Shown here one piece after another: positions 7,515-17,000 of a stretch of 26,271 nucleotides of DNA. Each line of letters opens with the position of its first letter. Position 1 is the first letter of the stretch. Position numbers and translations under genes: made by a program. Under the pieces are notes generated by a model. It saw only the letters and a program-made list of their open reading frames with translations. It was not told the DNA's origin and did no database searches. Location: assembly GCA_937892215.1 (NCBI GenBank), contig CALAVE010000014.1, forward strand, positions 1-26,271, written 5' to 3'. This DNA comes from an uncultured Porphyromonadaceae bacterium. Its GTDB lineage: Bacteria; Bacteroidota; Bacteroidia; Bacteroidales; Muribaculaceae.

Positions 7515-8283
7515 GTGCTTCTCTCTGTAGTTCTTCAACTATTTTCAGCAGTTCGTCCTTCTCTTTATCCAGTTGTGCGATTTCGGCCTCAATCTCAGCC
7601 CGTTTGGCCTCAATCCACTTCTCGTCGTTAAGTTTGTCGCGGTAAGTGAACGGGAAACTGTTTTCCAACCTTGATATTTCATCACGCAGTTGCTCAATCA
7701 GTTCCATCAATTGCTTTACGCGTGTTTCCCACTCCTCAACCGTCTCTTCCACCACGACCTCCTCCGGCACGCCCATGTCGAGTTCGGCCTCCAGCCGTTT
7801 CATCTTAGCGTAATCCTTCGCTTCATAGGCCTCCTGAACCTTGAGGAACATCTCGTATTCCCAGCGCGTCTGCTCGGGGTGCAAGTCGGGGTGCAGTCGA
7901 GTCACCAGTTTGCGGTATAGTTTCTTTAGCAACTTCAGTTTCTCCCGCTCACTCAGATTCCGGTAAGCCTCGTCCTGCTCGCTCTTGGGTGGCTCACCTT
8001 TCTGTTTCTGCTGCTGCTGTTGTTGCTGTCGCTGTTGCCGATGCTGTTCACCGTTATCTTGGCCGTCATCACAGTCTTCATCCTCGTCATCGTAGTAGTA
8101 ATACCCGTCCTCATCTTCTTCGGGCGGCTTATTGCGGCTATAGCGCTCGGCCTCTTGCCGCAGATTGTCGTCGATATTCCGGCGCATCTGCTCCACCTCG
8201 TCCTCCACCCTGTCCTCATCCGGTTCCCAGCCCATGTTTATCATCTGCTGCCATAAGTCGCGGGTGAACCTGAGCAGAGTCAC
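7495..8283 (-). CDS. J-domain protein with acidic/poly-Gln linker and coiled coil
   Basis: A 262-residue soluble protein. Residues 1-50 are charged and helical. Residues 54-75 are very acidic and Tyr-rich (PPEEDEDGYYYYDDEDED), and residues 80-94 are Gln-rich. Residues about 110-162 match a J domain, with helix II LLKKLYRKLVTRL followed directly by HPD (131-133), the tripeptide that stimulates DnaK-type ATPases. Residues 170-258 are a long coiled coil. There are no Gly/Phe or zinc-finger regions, so this is a type III J protein, not DnaJ itself. The start is GTG at 8283, sharing GTGA with the stop of the preceding small gene, a classic translational-coupling arrangement. It probably recruits the chaperone DnaK to an unknown client. 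Confidence 0.83.
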   Translation of the reverse strand: MTLLRFTRDLWQQMINMGWEPDEDRVEDEVEQMRRNIDDNLRQEAERYSRNKPPEEDEDGYYYYDDEDEDCDDGQDNGEQHRQQRQQQQQQQKQKGEPPKSEQDEAYRNLSEREKLKLLKKLYRKLVTRLHPDLHPEQTRWEYEMFLKVQEAYEAKDYAKMKRLEAELDMGVPEEVVVEETVEEWETRVKQLMELIEQLRDEISRLENSFPFTYRDKLNDEKWIEAKRAEIEAEIAQLDKEKDELLKIVEELQREAHEQGID

Positions 8284-8489
8284 CTCCTTTTCCTAATCAG
8301 CCTGATAAACTCCAGCGAACCGATGTGCCCCATATACAAAATCTTCAACTGGGGGCCCTCGTATTCCACCATACGGTTATAACGGGTCCTCAGCCTGGCA
8401 TAGACGCGTTGCAGGTCTTCATATTCCTGCTTCAGTTGCTGCTTGCGGCGGCTTATGTCGTCCTGAGGCTCCATATTTGTATATGTCAT
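8280..8489 (-). CDS. Small coiled-coil protein
   Basis: A 69-residue basic protein with no family I recognise. Residues about 11-43 form a charged heptad-like helix (SRRKQQLKQEYEDLQRVYARL). The tail has LKILYMGHIGSLEFIRLIRKRR, which could pack as a short amphipathic helix with a basic end. It begins 10 nt after the kdgK stop and its TGA overlaps the GTG start of the J-domain gene, so translation of the two is probably coupled. An in-frame ATG at 8474 (MEPQDD) is an alternative start. The position suggests a partner of the J-domain protein. Confidence 0.65.
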   Translation of the reverse strand: MTYTNMEPQDDISRRKQQLKQEYEDLQRVYARLRTRYNRMVEYEGPQLKILYMGHIGSLEFIRLIRKRR

Positions 8490-8499
8490 GTGAATTTCG

Positions 8500-9537
8500 T
8501 CAGCGGCTCACACGTCCGCTGGCATCGCCGCTCATGAGTTTCTCCACCTCGGCCACGGTCACCTGGTTGAAGTCGCCGTAGATGGTGTGCTTCAGGCACG
8601 AAGCAGCCACGGCAAACTCCAGAGCGCGTCGGTCATCGCCGGCGTAAGTGAGCAGTCCGTAGATAAGTCCGCCCATAAACGAGTCGCCTCCGCCCACGCG
8701 GTCCACAATGTGAGTGATGTCGTAACGTTTAGACCTGTGGAGCGTGGTGCCGTCGAAGAGCACGCCGCCCCATGTGTTGTGGTTAGCGTTCACTGCGCCC
8801 CTGAGTGTCACTATCATCTTCTTGCAGCGCGGGAAGCGGTCCATCATCTGACGACAAACACTCTCGAACTGAGCGGCATCCACTTCGCCACCTGTTGAAG
8901 TCACGTCAAATCCCTCGGGCTTAATGCCGAACACCTTCTCGCAGTCCTCCTCGTTGCCAAGGATTATGTCGCAACCCTCAACCAGCGCGGGCATCACCTG
9001 GGCCGCCGTCTTGCCGTATTTCCACAAGTTCTTACGGAAATTCAGGTCGCAACTCACTGTCACGCCCAGCCGGTTGGCGGTTCGTATCGCTTCCAGGCAC
9101 ACGTCGGCCGCGCCTTGCGAGATTGCCGGCGTGATACCTGTCCAGTGGAACCAAGTGGCATCGCGCAGCACCTCTTCCCAGCGTACCATCCCCGGTTCAA
9201 TCTCGGCAATGGCCGAATGAGCACGGTCGTACACCACCTTGCTGGCACGAGCCACCGCACCGGTCTCCAGGAAATAGATTCCCATGCGTTCGCCGCCGCG
9301 CACTATGTGGCTCGTCCCCACCCCGAAGGAGCGCAGTTCGCTCAGACACGACTCGGCAATGTCGTTTTCCGGCAGACGCGTAACGTAATCAGTCTCAACG
9401 CCATAGTTAGCGAGCGACACCAGCACGTTAGCCTCGCCTCCGCCGAAAGTGGCATTCAACTGGCGCGCCTGGGCAAAGCGCAGATAATCGGGCGTTGCCA
9501 GCCGCAACATTATTTCTCCAAAAGCAACTACTTTCAT
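8500..9537 (-). CDS. kdgK: 2-keto-3-deoxygluconate kinase
   Basis: Phosphorylates 2-keto-3-deoxygluconate with ATP to the 6-phosphate, the substrate of KdgA. The 345-residue protein is a PfkB/ribokinase-fold sugar kinase. The N-terminal substrate loop has the family pattern FGGGEANVLVSLANYG (residues 31-46). SCDLNFRKNLW (162-172) is typical of KDG kinases. The C-terminal PfkB signature DRVGGGDSFMGGL carries the catalytic base Asp285. It lies 39 nt after uxaA and 10 nt before the small coiled-coil gene, so it is transcriptionally part of the uxaB operon. Context with uxaA and kdgA supports KDG rather than another sugar. Confidence 0.93.
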   Translation of the reverse strand: MKVVAFGEIMLRLATPDYLRFAQARQLNATFGGGEANVLVSLANYGVETDYVTRLPENDIAESCLSELRSFGVGTSHIVRGGERMGIYFLETGAVARASKVVYDRAHSAIAEIEPGMVRWEEVLRDATWFHWTGITPAISQGAADVCLEAIRTANRLGVTVSCDLNFRKNLWKYGKTAAQVMPALVEGCDIILGNEEDCEKVFGIKPEGFDVTSTGGEVDAAQFESVCRQMMDRFPRCKKMIVTLRGAVNANHNTWGGVLFDGTTLHRSKRYDITHIVDRVGGGDSFMGGLIYGLLTYAGDDRRALEFAVAASCLKHTIYGDFNQVTVAEVEKLMSGDASGRVSR

Positions 9538-9576
9538 ATATTCTTATTTTTTTGTTTTGACTAATTAATTATTCTG

Positions 9577-11070
9577 TCAGAGAGTGACACCGGTCTTGAA
9601 GATAGATATCTCACGATAGCCGTTACTCTCATTATTAGTAGAGGTGCCGCTCGCCACTGCCACCACATAATCAACGAATCGGCGAGCCACATCGGCCATC
9701 GGTTCACCTTCCACAAGCACACCGGCATTGAAGTCAATCCAGCCTTTCTTGTGCTCGTAAAGACGGCTGTTAGTGGAAATCTTCACCGTGGGGACAAACG
9801 TCCCGAACGGAGTACCACGGCCGGTGCTGAACAGCACCACGTGGCAACCCGCAGCGGCCAGAGCCGTGCTTGCCACCAGGTCGTTGCCGGGCGCGCTGAG
9901 AAGATTCAGCCCCTTTGTGGTGAGCCGGTCGCCATAGCCAATCACATCCCGTACCTGACTGCTGCCCGACTTCTGCGTGCAACCAAGCGACTTCTCTTCG
10001 AGAGTGGAAATGCCGCCGGCCTTGTTACCCGGCGACGGATTCTCGTAGATAGGCTGGCCGTTACTGATGAAGAACTGCTTGAAATCGTTGATAAGTCGCA
10101 CAGTCTTGTCGAATGTAGCCCGGTCGTGGCAGCGATTCATAAGCAATGTTTCCGCGCCGAACATCTCGGGCACCTCGGTCAGCACCGTGGTGCCGCCCTG
10201 CGCCACTATGTAGTCGCTCAGCACACCCAGCAGCGGATTTGCCGTAATGCCCGACAGACCGTCGCTTCCGCCACATTTCAGCCCTATCTTGAGTTCACCG
10301 ATAGGCACCTCGGACCTTACATCGTGCCGTGCCACCTCATAAATCCGGCGCAGCATTTCCATGCCGCAGGCCATCTCATCGTCGGTTTCCTGCGTCACCA
10401 TGAAGCGTATGCGCTCATGGTCGTAGTGGCCCAGCATCTCGCGCAGGGCCGCGGGCTGATTGTTCTCGCAGCCCAGCCCCACCACCAGCACACCGCCGGC
10501 GTTGGGATGCAGAATTATGTCGCGCAGAATCTTGCGAGTGTTCTCGTGGTCGTCGCCCAGTTGCGAGCAACCGTAATTGTGCGGAAACGCCACTATCGCG
10601 TCCACACCCCGACATGCGGTCTCTTCCCTTAGCCTACGCGCCAGTTCCGAGGCCACACCGCTCACACATCCCACTGTGGGCACCACCCATATCTCGTTGC
10701 GCACCCCCACGTCGCCATTAGCACGCCGATAGCCCATAAATGTCCTCACAGGCAATTCCGTGGCAAGCGTAGTCACCTCACCGCCAATCGGGGTGTATTC
10801 ATAGTTGAGCAAGCCGTTGAGATTGGTTTTCAGGTTCTTGTCGTTGACAAGTTCTCCGGTGCGGATATCCGCTGTGGCATGACCTATGGGAAAACCGTAT
10901 TTCACCACATCGTCGCCCACGCTGAAGTTGCGTAGCGCTATCTTGTTGCCCGCGGGGATGTCGCAAAGCAAGGTCACTTCCCGCTCCCCCACTTTCAGCA
11001 CCTCGCCGGCCTGCAGCGGCACTATCGCCACCGCCACCGAGTCGGCTCCGTTTATTTTAATGCACTTCAT
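9577..11070 (-). CDS. uxaA: Altronate dehydratase
   Basis: Dehydrates D-altronate to 2-keto-3-deoxygluconate. The 497-residue protein has the full-length two-part UxaA architecture. An N-terminal SAF-like domain (about 1-90, with FPIGHATADI) is followed by the galactarate/altronate dehydratase core. Core motifs include FPHNYGCSQLG, VVGLGCENNQP, KCGGSDGLSGITANPLLG (about 265-282) and FSTGRGTPFG, with conserved cysteines suited to metal binding. I start at ATG 11070 (MKCIKINGAD), 7 nt after uxaB ends; an upstream TTG at 11088 would overlap uxaB and is less likely. Second gene of the operon. Confidence 0.95.
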   Translation of the reverse strand: MKCIKINGADSVAVAIVPLQAGEVLKVGEREVTLLCDIPAGNKIALRNFSVGDDVVKYGFPIGHATADIRTGELVNDKNLKTNLNGLLNYEYTPIGGEVTTLATELPVRTFMGYRRANGDVGVRNEIWVVPTVGCVSGVASELARRLREETACRGVDAIVAFPHNYGCSQLGDDHENTRKILRDIILHPNAGGVLVVGLGCENNQPAALREMLGHYDHERIRFMVTQETDDEMACGMEMLRRIYEVARHDVRSEVPIGELKIGLKCGGSDGLSGITANPLLGVLSDYIVAQGGTTVLTEVPEMFGAETLLMNRCHDRATFDKTVRLINDFKQFFISNGQPIYENPSPGNKAGGISTLEEKSLGCTQKSGSSQVRDVIGYGDRLTTKGLNLLSAPGNDLVASTALAAAGCHVVLFSTGRGTPFGTFVPTVKISTNSRLYEHKKGWIDFNAGVLVEGEPMADVARRFVDYVVAVASGTSTNNESNGYREISIFKTGVTL

Positions 11071-11077
11071 AGGCGTT

Positions 11078-12523
11078 TCAGTCCACAATCTCTTCCACCA
11101 CGCTCAGCATTCCACGCTCGGCTATGGCTTTCAGGTAATACTCCACGCGGTCGGTCAGCCCCGGAATCAGGTTGAGGTTCTCATGCCAGATGCGCTCTGT
11201 GGCCAGTACACCCTCGGCAACCTTGCGCACATCACCGGTAGCCCACAACTGCGTCAGCAGGTCCATGTTCTCCTGCGAGTCGTTAGGCACTATAGCCGTG
11301 CCGTCGGCTCTTGCGCCGCCCTTGTAGTAGGTGATTATCGCAGCCAGGCCCAGCACCAGTCCTTCGGGCAAGTGTCCCTTGCGCTCCAGATACTTCTTGA
11401 GTCCCGGCAGGTCGCGAGTCTCGTACTTGGGGAACGAATTGAGCATGATGGATGTCACCTGGTGGTCAACGAACGGATTGCGGAAACGCTCCATCACATC
11501 GTTGGCAAACGCCATCAGTTCCTCGCGTGGCAGATTCAGCGTCTCCATCAGTTCCTCATACATCACCTTGTGCACAAACTTGCCCACCACCGGATGGTTG
11601 CACGCGTCACGCACGATGTTCAGACCGCTGAGGAATGCCACCGGCGACAGCACCGTGTGAGGACCGTTGAGAAGCGTAACCTTGCGCTCATGGTAGGGTT
11701 CCTCGCTGGGAACGAAGAGCACGTTCAGGCCGGCCTTGTCGGCCGGGAACTCGGCTGCCACACTCTGTGGAGCCTCTATCACCCACAGGTGGAAGAACTC
11801 GCCCTGCACCACCATGTTGTCGTTATAGTCGATGCGCTGCTTAATCTCGTCGATTTCCTTACGCGGGAAGCCGGGCACAATGCGGTCCACAAGCGTCGCA
11901 TACACGCCACAGGCATCTGTGAACCACTCACGGAAGCCCTCGCCCAGTTGCCACAAGTCGATGTACTGATAAATCACTTCCTTCAGTTTATGACCGTTCA
12001 GGAATATAAGTTCGCAGGGGAATATTATCAGCCCTTTCGTCTTGTCGCCGCCAAAGGTCTTGTAGCGGTGATACAGCAACTGCACCAGTTTGCCGGGATA
12101 CGATGCCGCCGGCGCATCATCGGGCTTGCAAGCGGGGTCGAATGCTATTCCGGCCTCGGTGGTGTTAGATATCACGAAGCGTATTTCCGGCTGCTCGGCA
12201 AGTTTCAGATACGCCTCGAAGTCCTTATAGGGATTCACAGTGCGGCTTATCACATCCACCATCTGCAGGCTGTTAACCGGCTTGCCGCCGTCCAGTCCTT
12301 GCAGGTTCACGTGATACAGGTCGTCCTGCTCGTCAAGTTTCTCAATCATTCCGTTAGGGATGGGCTGAACCACAACCACACTGCCGTCGAAATCGGCTTT
12401 CCGGTTCATGTTCCACACAATCCAGTCAACAAAACAACGCAAAAAATTTCCCTCTCCAAATTGGATAATCCGTTCGGTGTAGCGCCTCGCATCGGGTGCT
12501 GACGCTCGTCTAAGTTCTCTCAT
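11078..12523 (-). CDS. uxaB: Tagaturonate reductase
   Basis: Reduces D-tagaturonate to D-altronate with NADH. The 481-residue protein belongs to the long-chain mannitol dehydrogenase family. Its N-terminal Rossmann segment RIIQFGEGNFLRCFVDW (18-34) and SNTTEAGIAFD (119-129) are characteristic of UxaB. The KVTLLNGPHT region (281-290) holds the family's catalytic Lys and the N-x-x-H pattern. UxaB is favoured over the fructuronate reductase UxuB because uxaA follows directly and the length matches. It heads the operon about 27 nt downstream of a predicted promoter. Confidence 0.94.
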   Translation of the reverse strand: MRELRRASAPDARRYTERIIQFGEGNFLRCFVDWIVWNMNRKADFDGSVVVVQPIPNGMIEKLDEQDDLYHVNLQGLDGGKPVNSLQMVDVISRTVNPYKDFEAYLKLAEQPEIRFVISNTTEAGIAFDPACKPDDAPAASYPGKLVQLLYHRYKTFGGDKTKGLIIFPCELIFLNGHKLKEVIYQYIDLWQLGEGFREWFTDACGVYATLVDRIVPGFPRKEIDEIKQRIDYNDNMVVQGEFFHLWVIEAPQSVAAEFPADKAGLNVLFVPSEEPYHERKVTLLNGPHTVLSPVAFLSGLNIVRDACNHPVVGKFVHKVMYEELMETLNLPREELMAFANDVMERFRNPFVDHQVTSIMLNSFPKYETRDLPGLKKYLERKGHLPEGLVLGLAAIITYYKGGARADGTAIVPNDSQENMDLLTQLWATGDVRKVAEGVLATERIWHENLNLIPGLTDRVEYYLKAIAERGMLSVVEEIVD

Positions 12524-12556
12524 ATATCTTAAAATTTTATAGTTATGATTATCTCA

Positions 12557-12588
12557 CAAAATTAAGAAAAACATCCCACACAGCCAAA
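12557..12588 (-). promoter_or_regulatory. Promoter of uxaB-uxaA-kdgK operon
   Basis: On the minus strand, TTTG (12588-12585), a 20-bp spacer, then TAATTTTG (12564-12557), a good match to the Bacteroidota consensus. RNA should start near 12550, giving a short leader to the ATG at 12523. Confidence 0.7.
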
Positions 12589-12673
12589 AAACATCAGCCT
12601 TTTTCACCCAGTGCAATTATTTCTTGGTGATTCAGATAACTGCCGTTACTTTTTTTATTTCGCAAATAATGAC

Positions 12674-12681
12674 TAACTTTA
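12674..12681 (+). promoter_or_regulatory. Possible -7 box of the esterase gene
   Basis: TAACTTTA departs from TAnnTTTG at one position. About 20 bp upstream there is only a T-run (12650-12656) in place of TTTG. It lies 26 nt before the ATG at 12707. Confidence 0.4.
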
Positions 12682-12706
12682 CAAAACAATAAGACTACAC
12701 TGACTG

Positions 12707-13402
12707 ATGAAAGACGAGAAACTGATAATCGACAGTCGCGAATGCCTGCTATGTGTCCACAACAAGGCCGAGTTCCTGCTTGTGCAGCCCGCCGACGAGC
12801 ACGACCTCTCGGCAATGGAACGAGAAGCGGACCTCATTTCCGGTGCTACCCAAAAGCCGTTCACACTGGTCGCGTTCAAGGTCAACGACTGGCAGAGCGA
12901 ACTCACGCCGTGGAGCGCGCCGCCGGTCTTCGGAAAGACGCCATTCGGCGACGGAGCCGCCGGCACCCTCAGTTTCATCACCGCCAACCTTCTTCCGCAC
13001 CTCGCGGAAAGGGGGATTTACAGCCCCAGCACTACGGCTTGCATGCTGGGCGGTTATTCCCTGGCCGGACTCTTCGCGCTCTGGTGCGCCTATCAGACTT
13101 CCGCTTTCTGCGGCATAGCGGCCGCGTCGCCCTCGGTATGGTATCCAAACTGGACCGACTTCGCCCGTGATAACACACCGCTGGCACGGGCCGTGTATCT
13201 GAGTCTGGGCGACAAGGAGGACAAGGCACGCAATCCCCTGATGGCGCAAGTGGCCCACCACATCACCACTCAGCACCGTTTGCTCATTCAGTCCCACATT
13301 TCCACAGTCCTTGAATGGAATCCGGGCAACCACTTTGTTGATGCCGAGAAGAGAATGGCTCGCGGTTTCGCATGGATAATCAACAACATCCCCACCCCAT
13401 AA
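12707..13402 (+). CDS. Alpha/beta-hydrolase, putative esterase family
   Basis: A 231-residue predicted cytoplasmic esterase without a signal peptide. The nucleophile elbow is GGYSLAG (115-121), with Ser118. This is the G-x-S-x-A-G variant common in the esterase D/enterochelin-esterase-like group. Candidate acid and base are Asp169 (LSLGDKED) and His209 (WNPGNHFVD), placed as in the family. AAASPSVWYPNW after the nucleophile is also typical. An acetyltransferase follows after 24 nt, so the pair is probably an operon of opposing acyl-ester activities. Substrate is unknown. At 231 residues it is somewhat short for the family and lacks an N-terminal extension. Confidence 0.75.
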   Translation: MKDEKLIIDSRECLLCVHNKAEFLLVQPADEHDLSAMEREADLISGATQKPFTLVAFKVNDWQSELTPWSAPPVFGKTPFGDGAAGTLSFITANLLPHLAERGIYSPSTTACMLGGYSLAGLFALWCAYQTSAFCGIAAASPSVWYPNWTDFARDNTPLARAVYLSLGDKEDKARNPLMAQVAHHITTQHRLLIQSHISTVLEWNPGNHFVDAEKRMARGFAWIINNIPTP

Positions 13403-13426
13403 CCACCTAACAAAACCCATCACACT

Positions 13427-13981
13427 ATGACCGAAAAAGAGAAAATGCTTTCAGGCGAGAAATACGCTGCCGACGACCCCGAACTGCTCAGACAACTGAT
13501 TGTAACAAGGGAGAAGATTCAAATCTACAATTCGCTCCACCCCGCAGAATCGCTTAAAATGAAACAGATACTTAAAGACCTGCTGGGACACATCGCCGAC
13601 GACAACATTAACATCAACCAACCGTTCCATTGCGACTACGGCAAGCAAATCAGCATCGGGAAGAGGTTCTTCGCCAACTTCAACTTCATAGTCCTCGACG
13701 AAGCGAGGGTCACTATTGGCGACGACTGCTTCTTAGGCCCGAACGTGAGCATCTACACCGCCTGCCACAGCACCGACCCCACAGAGAGAAACTCACGGCA
13801 GGAATGGGCAAAGCCGGTAGTGATTGGCAACAATGTGTGGATTGGCGGCAGTGTAACCATACTGCCCGGTGTCACCATAGGCGACAATGTGACAATAGGA
13901 GCCGGTTCGGTCGTGGTTCACGACATCCCGGCAGGCACCGTAGCCGTGGGCAATCCCTGCAAGGTGATAAAGCACCTGTAA
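13427..13981 (+). CDS. LacA/Maa-type sugar O-acetyltransferase
   Basis: A 184-residue acetyl-CoA-dependent O-acetyltransferase of the maltose/galactoside acetyltransferase family. The N-terminal helical part (MTEKEKMLSGEKYAADDPEL) is the Mac domain. Hexapeptide repeats of a left-handed beta-helix follow (VTIGDDCFLGPNVSI, VIGNNVWIGGSVTI, GVTIGDNVTIGAGSVV). The catalytic His114 is in YTACHSTD. The C-terminal VAVGNPCKVIK is standard. Length is normal. Sugar specificity (maltose, galactoside or other) cannot be told from sequence, so no symbol is given. It is co-directional with the esterase and ends just before a terminator. Confidence 0.9.
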   Translation: MTEKEKMLSGEKYAADDPELLRQLIVTREKIQIYNSLHPAESLKMKQILKDLLGHIADDNININQPFHCDYGKQISIGKRFFANFNFIVLDEARVTIGDDCFLGPNVSIYTACHSTDPTERNSRQEWAKPVVIGNNVWIGGSVTILPGVTIGDNVTIGAGSVVVHDIPAGTVAVGNPCKVIKHL

Positions 13982-13998
13982 CACCCTAAGGAGCAACG

Positions 13999-14032
13999 GA
14001 AGCCCCCGTGGAAACGCATCCACGGGGGCTTC
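13999..14032. terminator. Two-way intrinsic terminator
   Basis: A perfect 14-bp inverted repeat, GAAGCCCCCGTGGA / TCCACGGGGGCTTC, around the loop AACGCA. It sits between the convergent acetyltransferase and M6 protease genes. Confidence 0.88.
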
Positions 14033-14076
14033 ACTCATGCTATCTTGCGGTGGATTGCATCCACCTCAAAGTCTGC

Positions 14077-17000
14077 TTAGTTACCCATAACTATCGTAGA
14101 GAGAGCCACAACGTCGGCAATGTCAACTGTTCCGTCCTCGTCTTGGTTAACGTTAGCCTGCTCAATGAAGAACACATCCTGAGACTCACCCATCACATGG
14201 TTAGCGAGGGCCACCACGTCGGCAACGTCAACGTTTCCGCTGTGGTTCACATCGCCAAGTTGCCATGCGGGCTCGCCCAGCGTCACGGTCTTAGCCTCAC
14301 TCCAGTCACTCTCAGTGCCATCGGTGTAAACGGCCTTAACCATATAACGGAAGGTGCCGTCGGTAGCAAGGTTCTCCACCTTGTAAGAGTTAGCGTTAAT
14401 ACCGGTAATCACGCGGCTGTTCTCGTCGCCGGACTCAGCCACAGCCTTAGCGGGAGCACCTGCTTCATCATTCACGAGAGCGCTTGCGTCACCACCGTAA
14501 ACCAGCACGCTGCTCAGAAGCAGACGCTTCTTGTTAGCGATACCGGAAATCTTCACTGTAGTCTCGCCCGCATCGGCGTTGAGCACCACCGCATAAGTAG
14601 CGTCTTCGTCGGTCAGAGCCACGTCTTCGCTGGCATCACCCACGGTCACGCGCATAGTAGCGTTGTCGCTTGCGTAGTACTTACCTGTAACAATCACCGT
14701 AACCACACCGTTGTAGTCGGTAAGGTCAATCGTAGGACTTTCTATCGAGCCGATGTTCTTACCGGCGCCCAAGCGCAGATATCCGGCCTCGTCGGTATAA
14801 GTATTGGTCGCAGTCCAAGTGGTAGTGCTTTCGCTCAGGTCCTCGTCGAGGAGCAGTTCACAACTAGCCTCGGGTGTAGCAGTGTTGTTCACCATCAGAG
14901 TGTAACTCTCCGCATTGGGAACCTCGTTCCAAGTTGCGGTGAATGTAGTGTGGTCCACGCCTGTAGCCTCGGCAGCCAGTTCTGGAACCAGTTTCTCCAG
15001 TTCGGCAACACCCGTAAGAGGCACAGTCACGCTGGCAGCACCTGAGCTGCTCAGGGTCACTGTAGCGTTGTAAGTACCAGCGGTCACAGGAGCGAATGTA
15101 ACGCCCAGACTAACCTCGCCGTTCTCAAGTTCCTCAAGAGTGAACGAATCCTGGCTAACAGTGAATGCTGAAACTTGCTCGGGGCTGGTCAGGGTCACTG
15201 TAATGCCCTCAGTGAGATTAGCGGCCGAAATCGTGATGCTGCTGTCATATCGTCCACCTGTAAACACGGTTTCGAAGTTCACAGTCTCCTCATTTGTTAT
15301 GATTTCGGGAACAGGGTCGCCACTCTCAAGCAGAGTCACAGTCTTAGATGCGCTGAATTCGCTCTCGGTGTCGTCGGTATAAACGGCCTTAACCATATAC
15401 TCATAGGTAGAACCTGCAAGCAGGTTCTGCACTGTGTAACTACCACCGGTGATACCGGTGATAGTACGCTGGGTAGCGTCACCTGTCTCCTCTGCCTTGC
15501 GGGCTGCTGAAGCGGCATCACTGGCGTCACCGCCGTAAACCTTAACGCTGCTCAGATAGATACGCTTCTTAGTAGCGGTAGTGCTCAGAACCACGTTGGT
15601 CTCGCCTGCAGTTGCATCCAGAACCACCTTATAGGTGTCGGATTCGCTGCTCAGAGCCACTGTCTGGGTTGCTCCACCCACAGTCACCTTGAGGCTACTG
15701 TTATCAGAGCCGTAGTACCTTCCGGTAAATTCCACTGTCACCTTGCCGTCATAGTCGGTCAGGTCGATTGTCGGGCTGGTAAGAGAGCCGTTCTGGCTTC
15801 CGCTGCCCAGGCGAATCTCGCTGTCGCCGAACTCGGTGAAGCCACCGGTAGTCCAGCTTGTTTCACCTGTGCTGAAGTCTTCGCTCAGCAGTTCGGTAAC
15901 GCTTGCGGTTGCTTTCTGATTAACAAAGAGAGTGTAACTCTTAGCGTTAGCCACCTCGTTCCACCTTGCGGTGAACAGAGTAGAACCGATATTGTCGGCT
16001 GTCGCGTCGAGAAGTTCGGGAACCACCTTCACCAGTGCGCCCGCACCTGTCAGAGTCACAGTCACGTCGTCAGCGTCCTGGCTGCTCACTGTCACTGTTG
16101 CCTCATAAGCCTGTGCTGCCACGGGGGTGAATGTCACAGTCACAGCTGCACCTTCCTCGGCTGCGGCCTTTGCGATGGTGTTGCTGCTCAGAGCGAACAC
16201 GTTGTTCGGGTCGTTGAGCGTCAGGGTTACGTCGCCCTTCAGTTCCTCGGCCAGCACGTTGAGTTCGGCAGTTGCCTGCTCGCCCACGTTCACTGTACCC
16301 AGAGCCACGGCCTCATCAGCCACGATGTACGGATTCAGCACCTTCTCGCCTGTGAGAGTCACAGTCTTGGCGGCTGTCCACGCGCTTGTGGTGAGGTCGC
16401 TATAGTTAGCGCGAACCTTGAACGAGTAAGTCTCGCCCTGATTCAGACCGGTCACTGTGTAAGTCTTGCCAGTGATACCGGTGATGGTGCGAGTGCGGCT
16501 GTCGCCGGTCTCGCTTGCGCGTGCGGGAGCACCTGCGCTGCTTGCGTCACCATTATATATAGATACGTGAGAAATCACCACGCGTTTCCTGGTTGTAGTG
16601 GTCTCTATCTTCACCTGGCAATCTGTGCCGAATGTGCCGTTGAGGACCACTGTAGCATCGGTCATGCTCGAGTTGTTCAGCGTCACAGACTCCGAAGCGA
16701 GCTCCGTGCCTGATGCGTTCAGCACGCTCACCTTCATAGGAACGTCGCTGTCGGTGCCGTAGTTCATGCAGTTAACCACCACTGTGGCAACGTTCTTGCT
16801 CAGATTCACCGTGGGGCTTGTAACAGAGCCGTTGGCCTTGCTTGTGCCCAGACGCAGACCGCCGTTATCAGTGTCGGCGTATGTTCCGCTACTGCTAAGC
16901 GTCCACGATGTGGTGCCTGCGCTCATATCCTCTTCGGCTACGAGTTCGGCTGCACCTGCGCTGCCACCGCTCTTGATGTTAACCTGCAGTTCATAGTCGG

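Noticed and set aside
7990..8040. CAG/CAA-type trinucleotide repeat as an unstable microsatellite
   Set aside because: It is the coding sequence of the J-domain protein's Gln-rich linker with mixed codons, not a pure repeat.
8020..8256. 78-codon hydrophobic frame opposite the J-domain gene, resembling a membrane peptide
   Set aside because: The hydrophobic run is the complement of the acidic and poly-Gln codons of the J-domain gene; no promoter precedes it.
10886..12502. 538-codon open frame opposite uxaB
   Set aside because: It mirrors uxaB and the start of uxaA. High G/C third positions in this genome leave antisense frames open. The translation is His/Gln/Val-rich with no recognisable domain.
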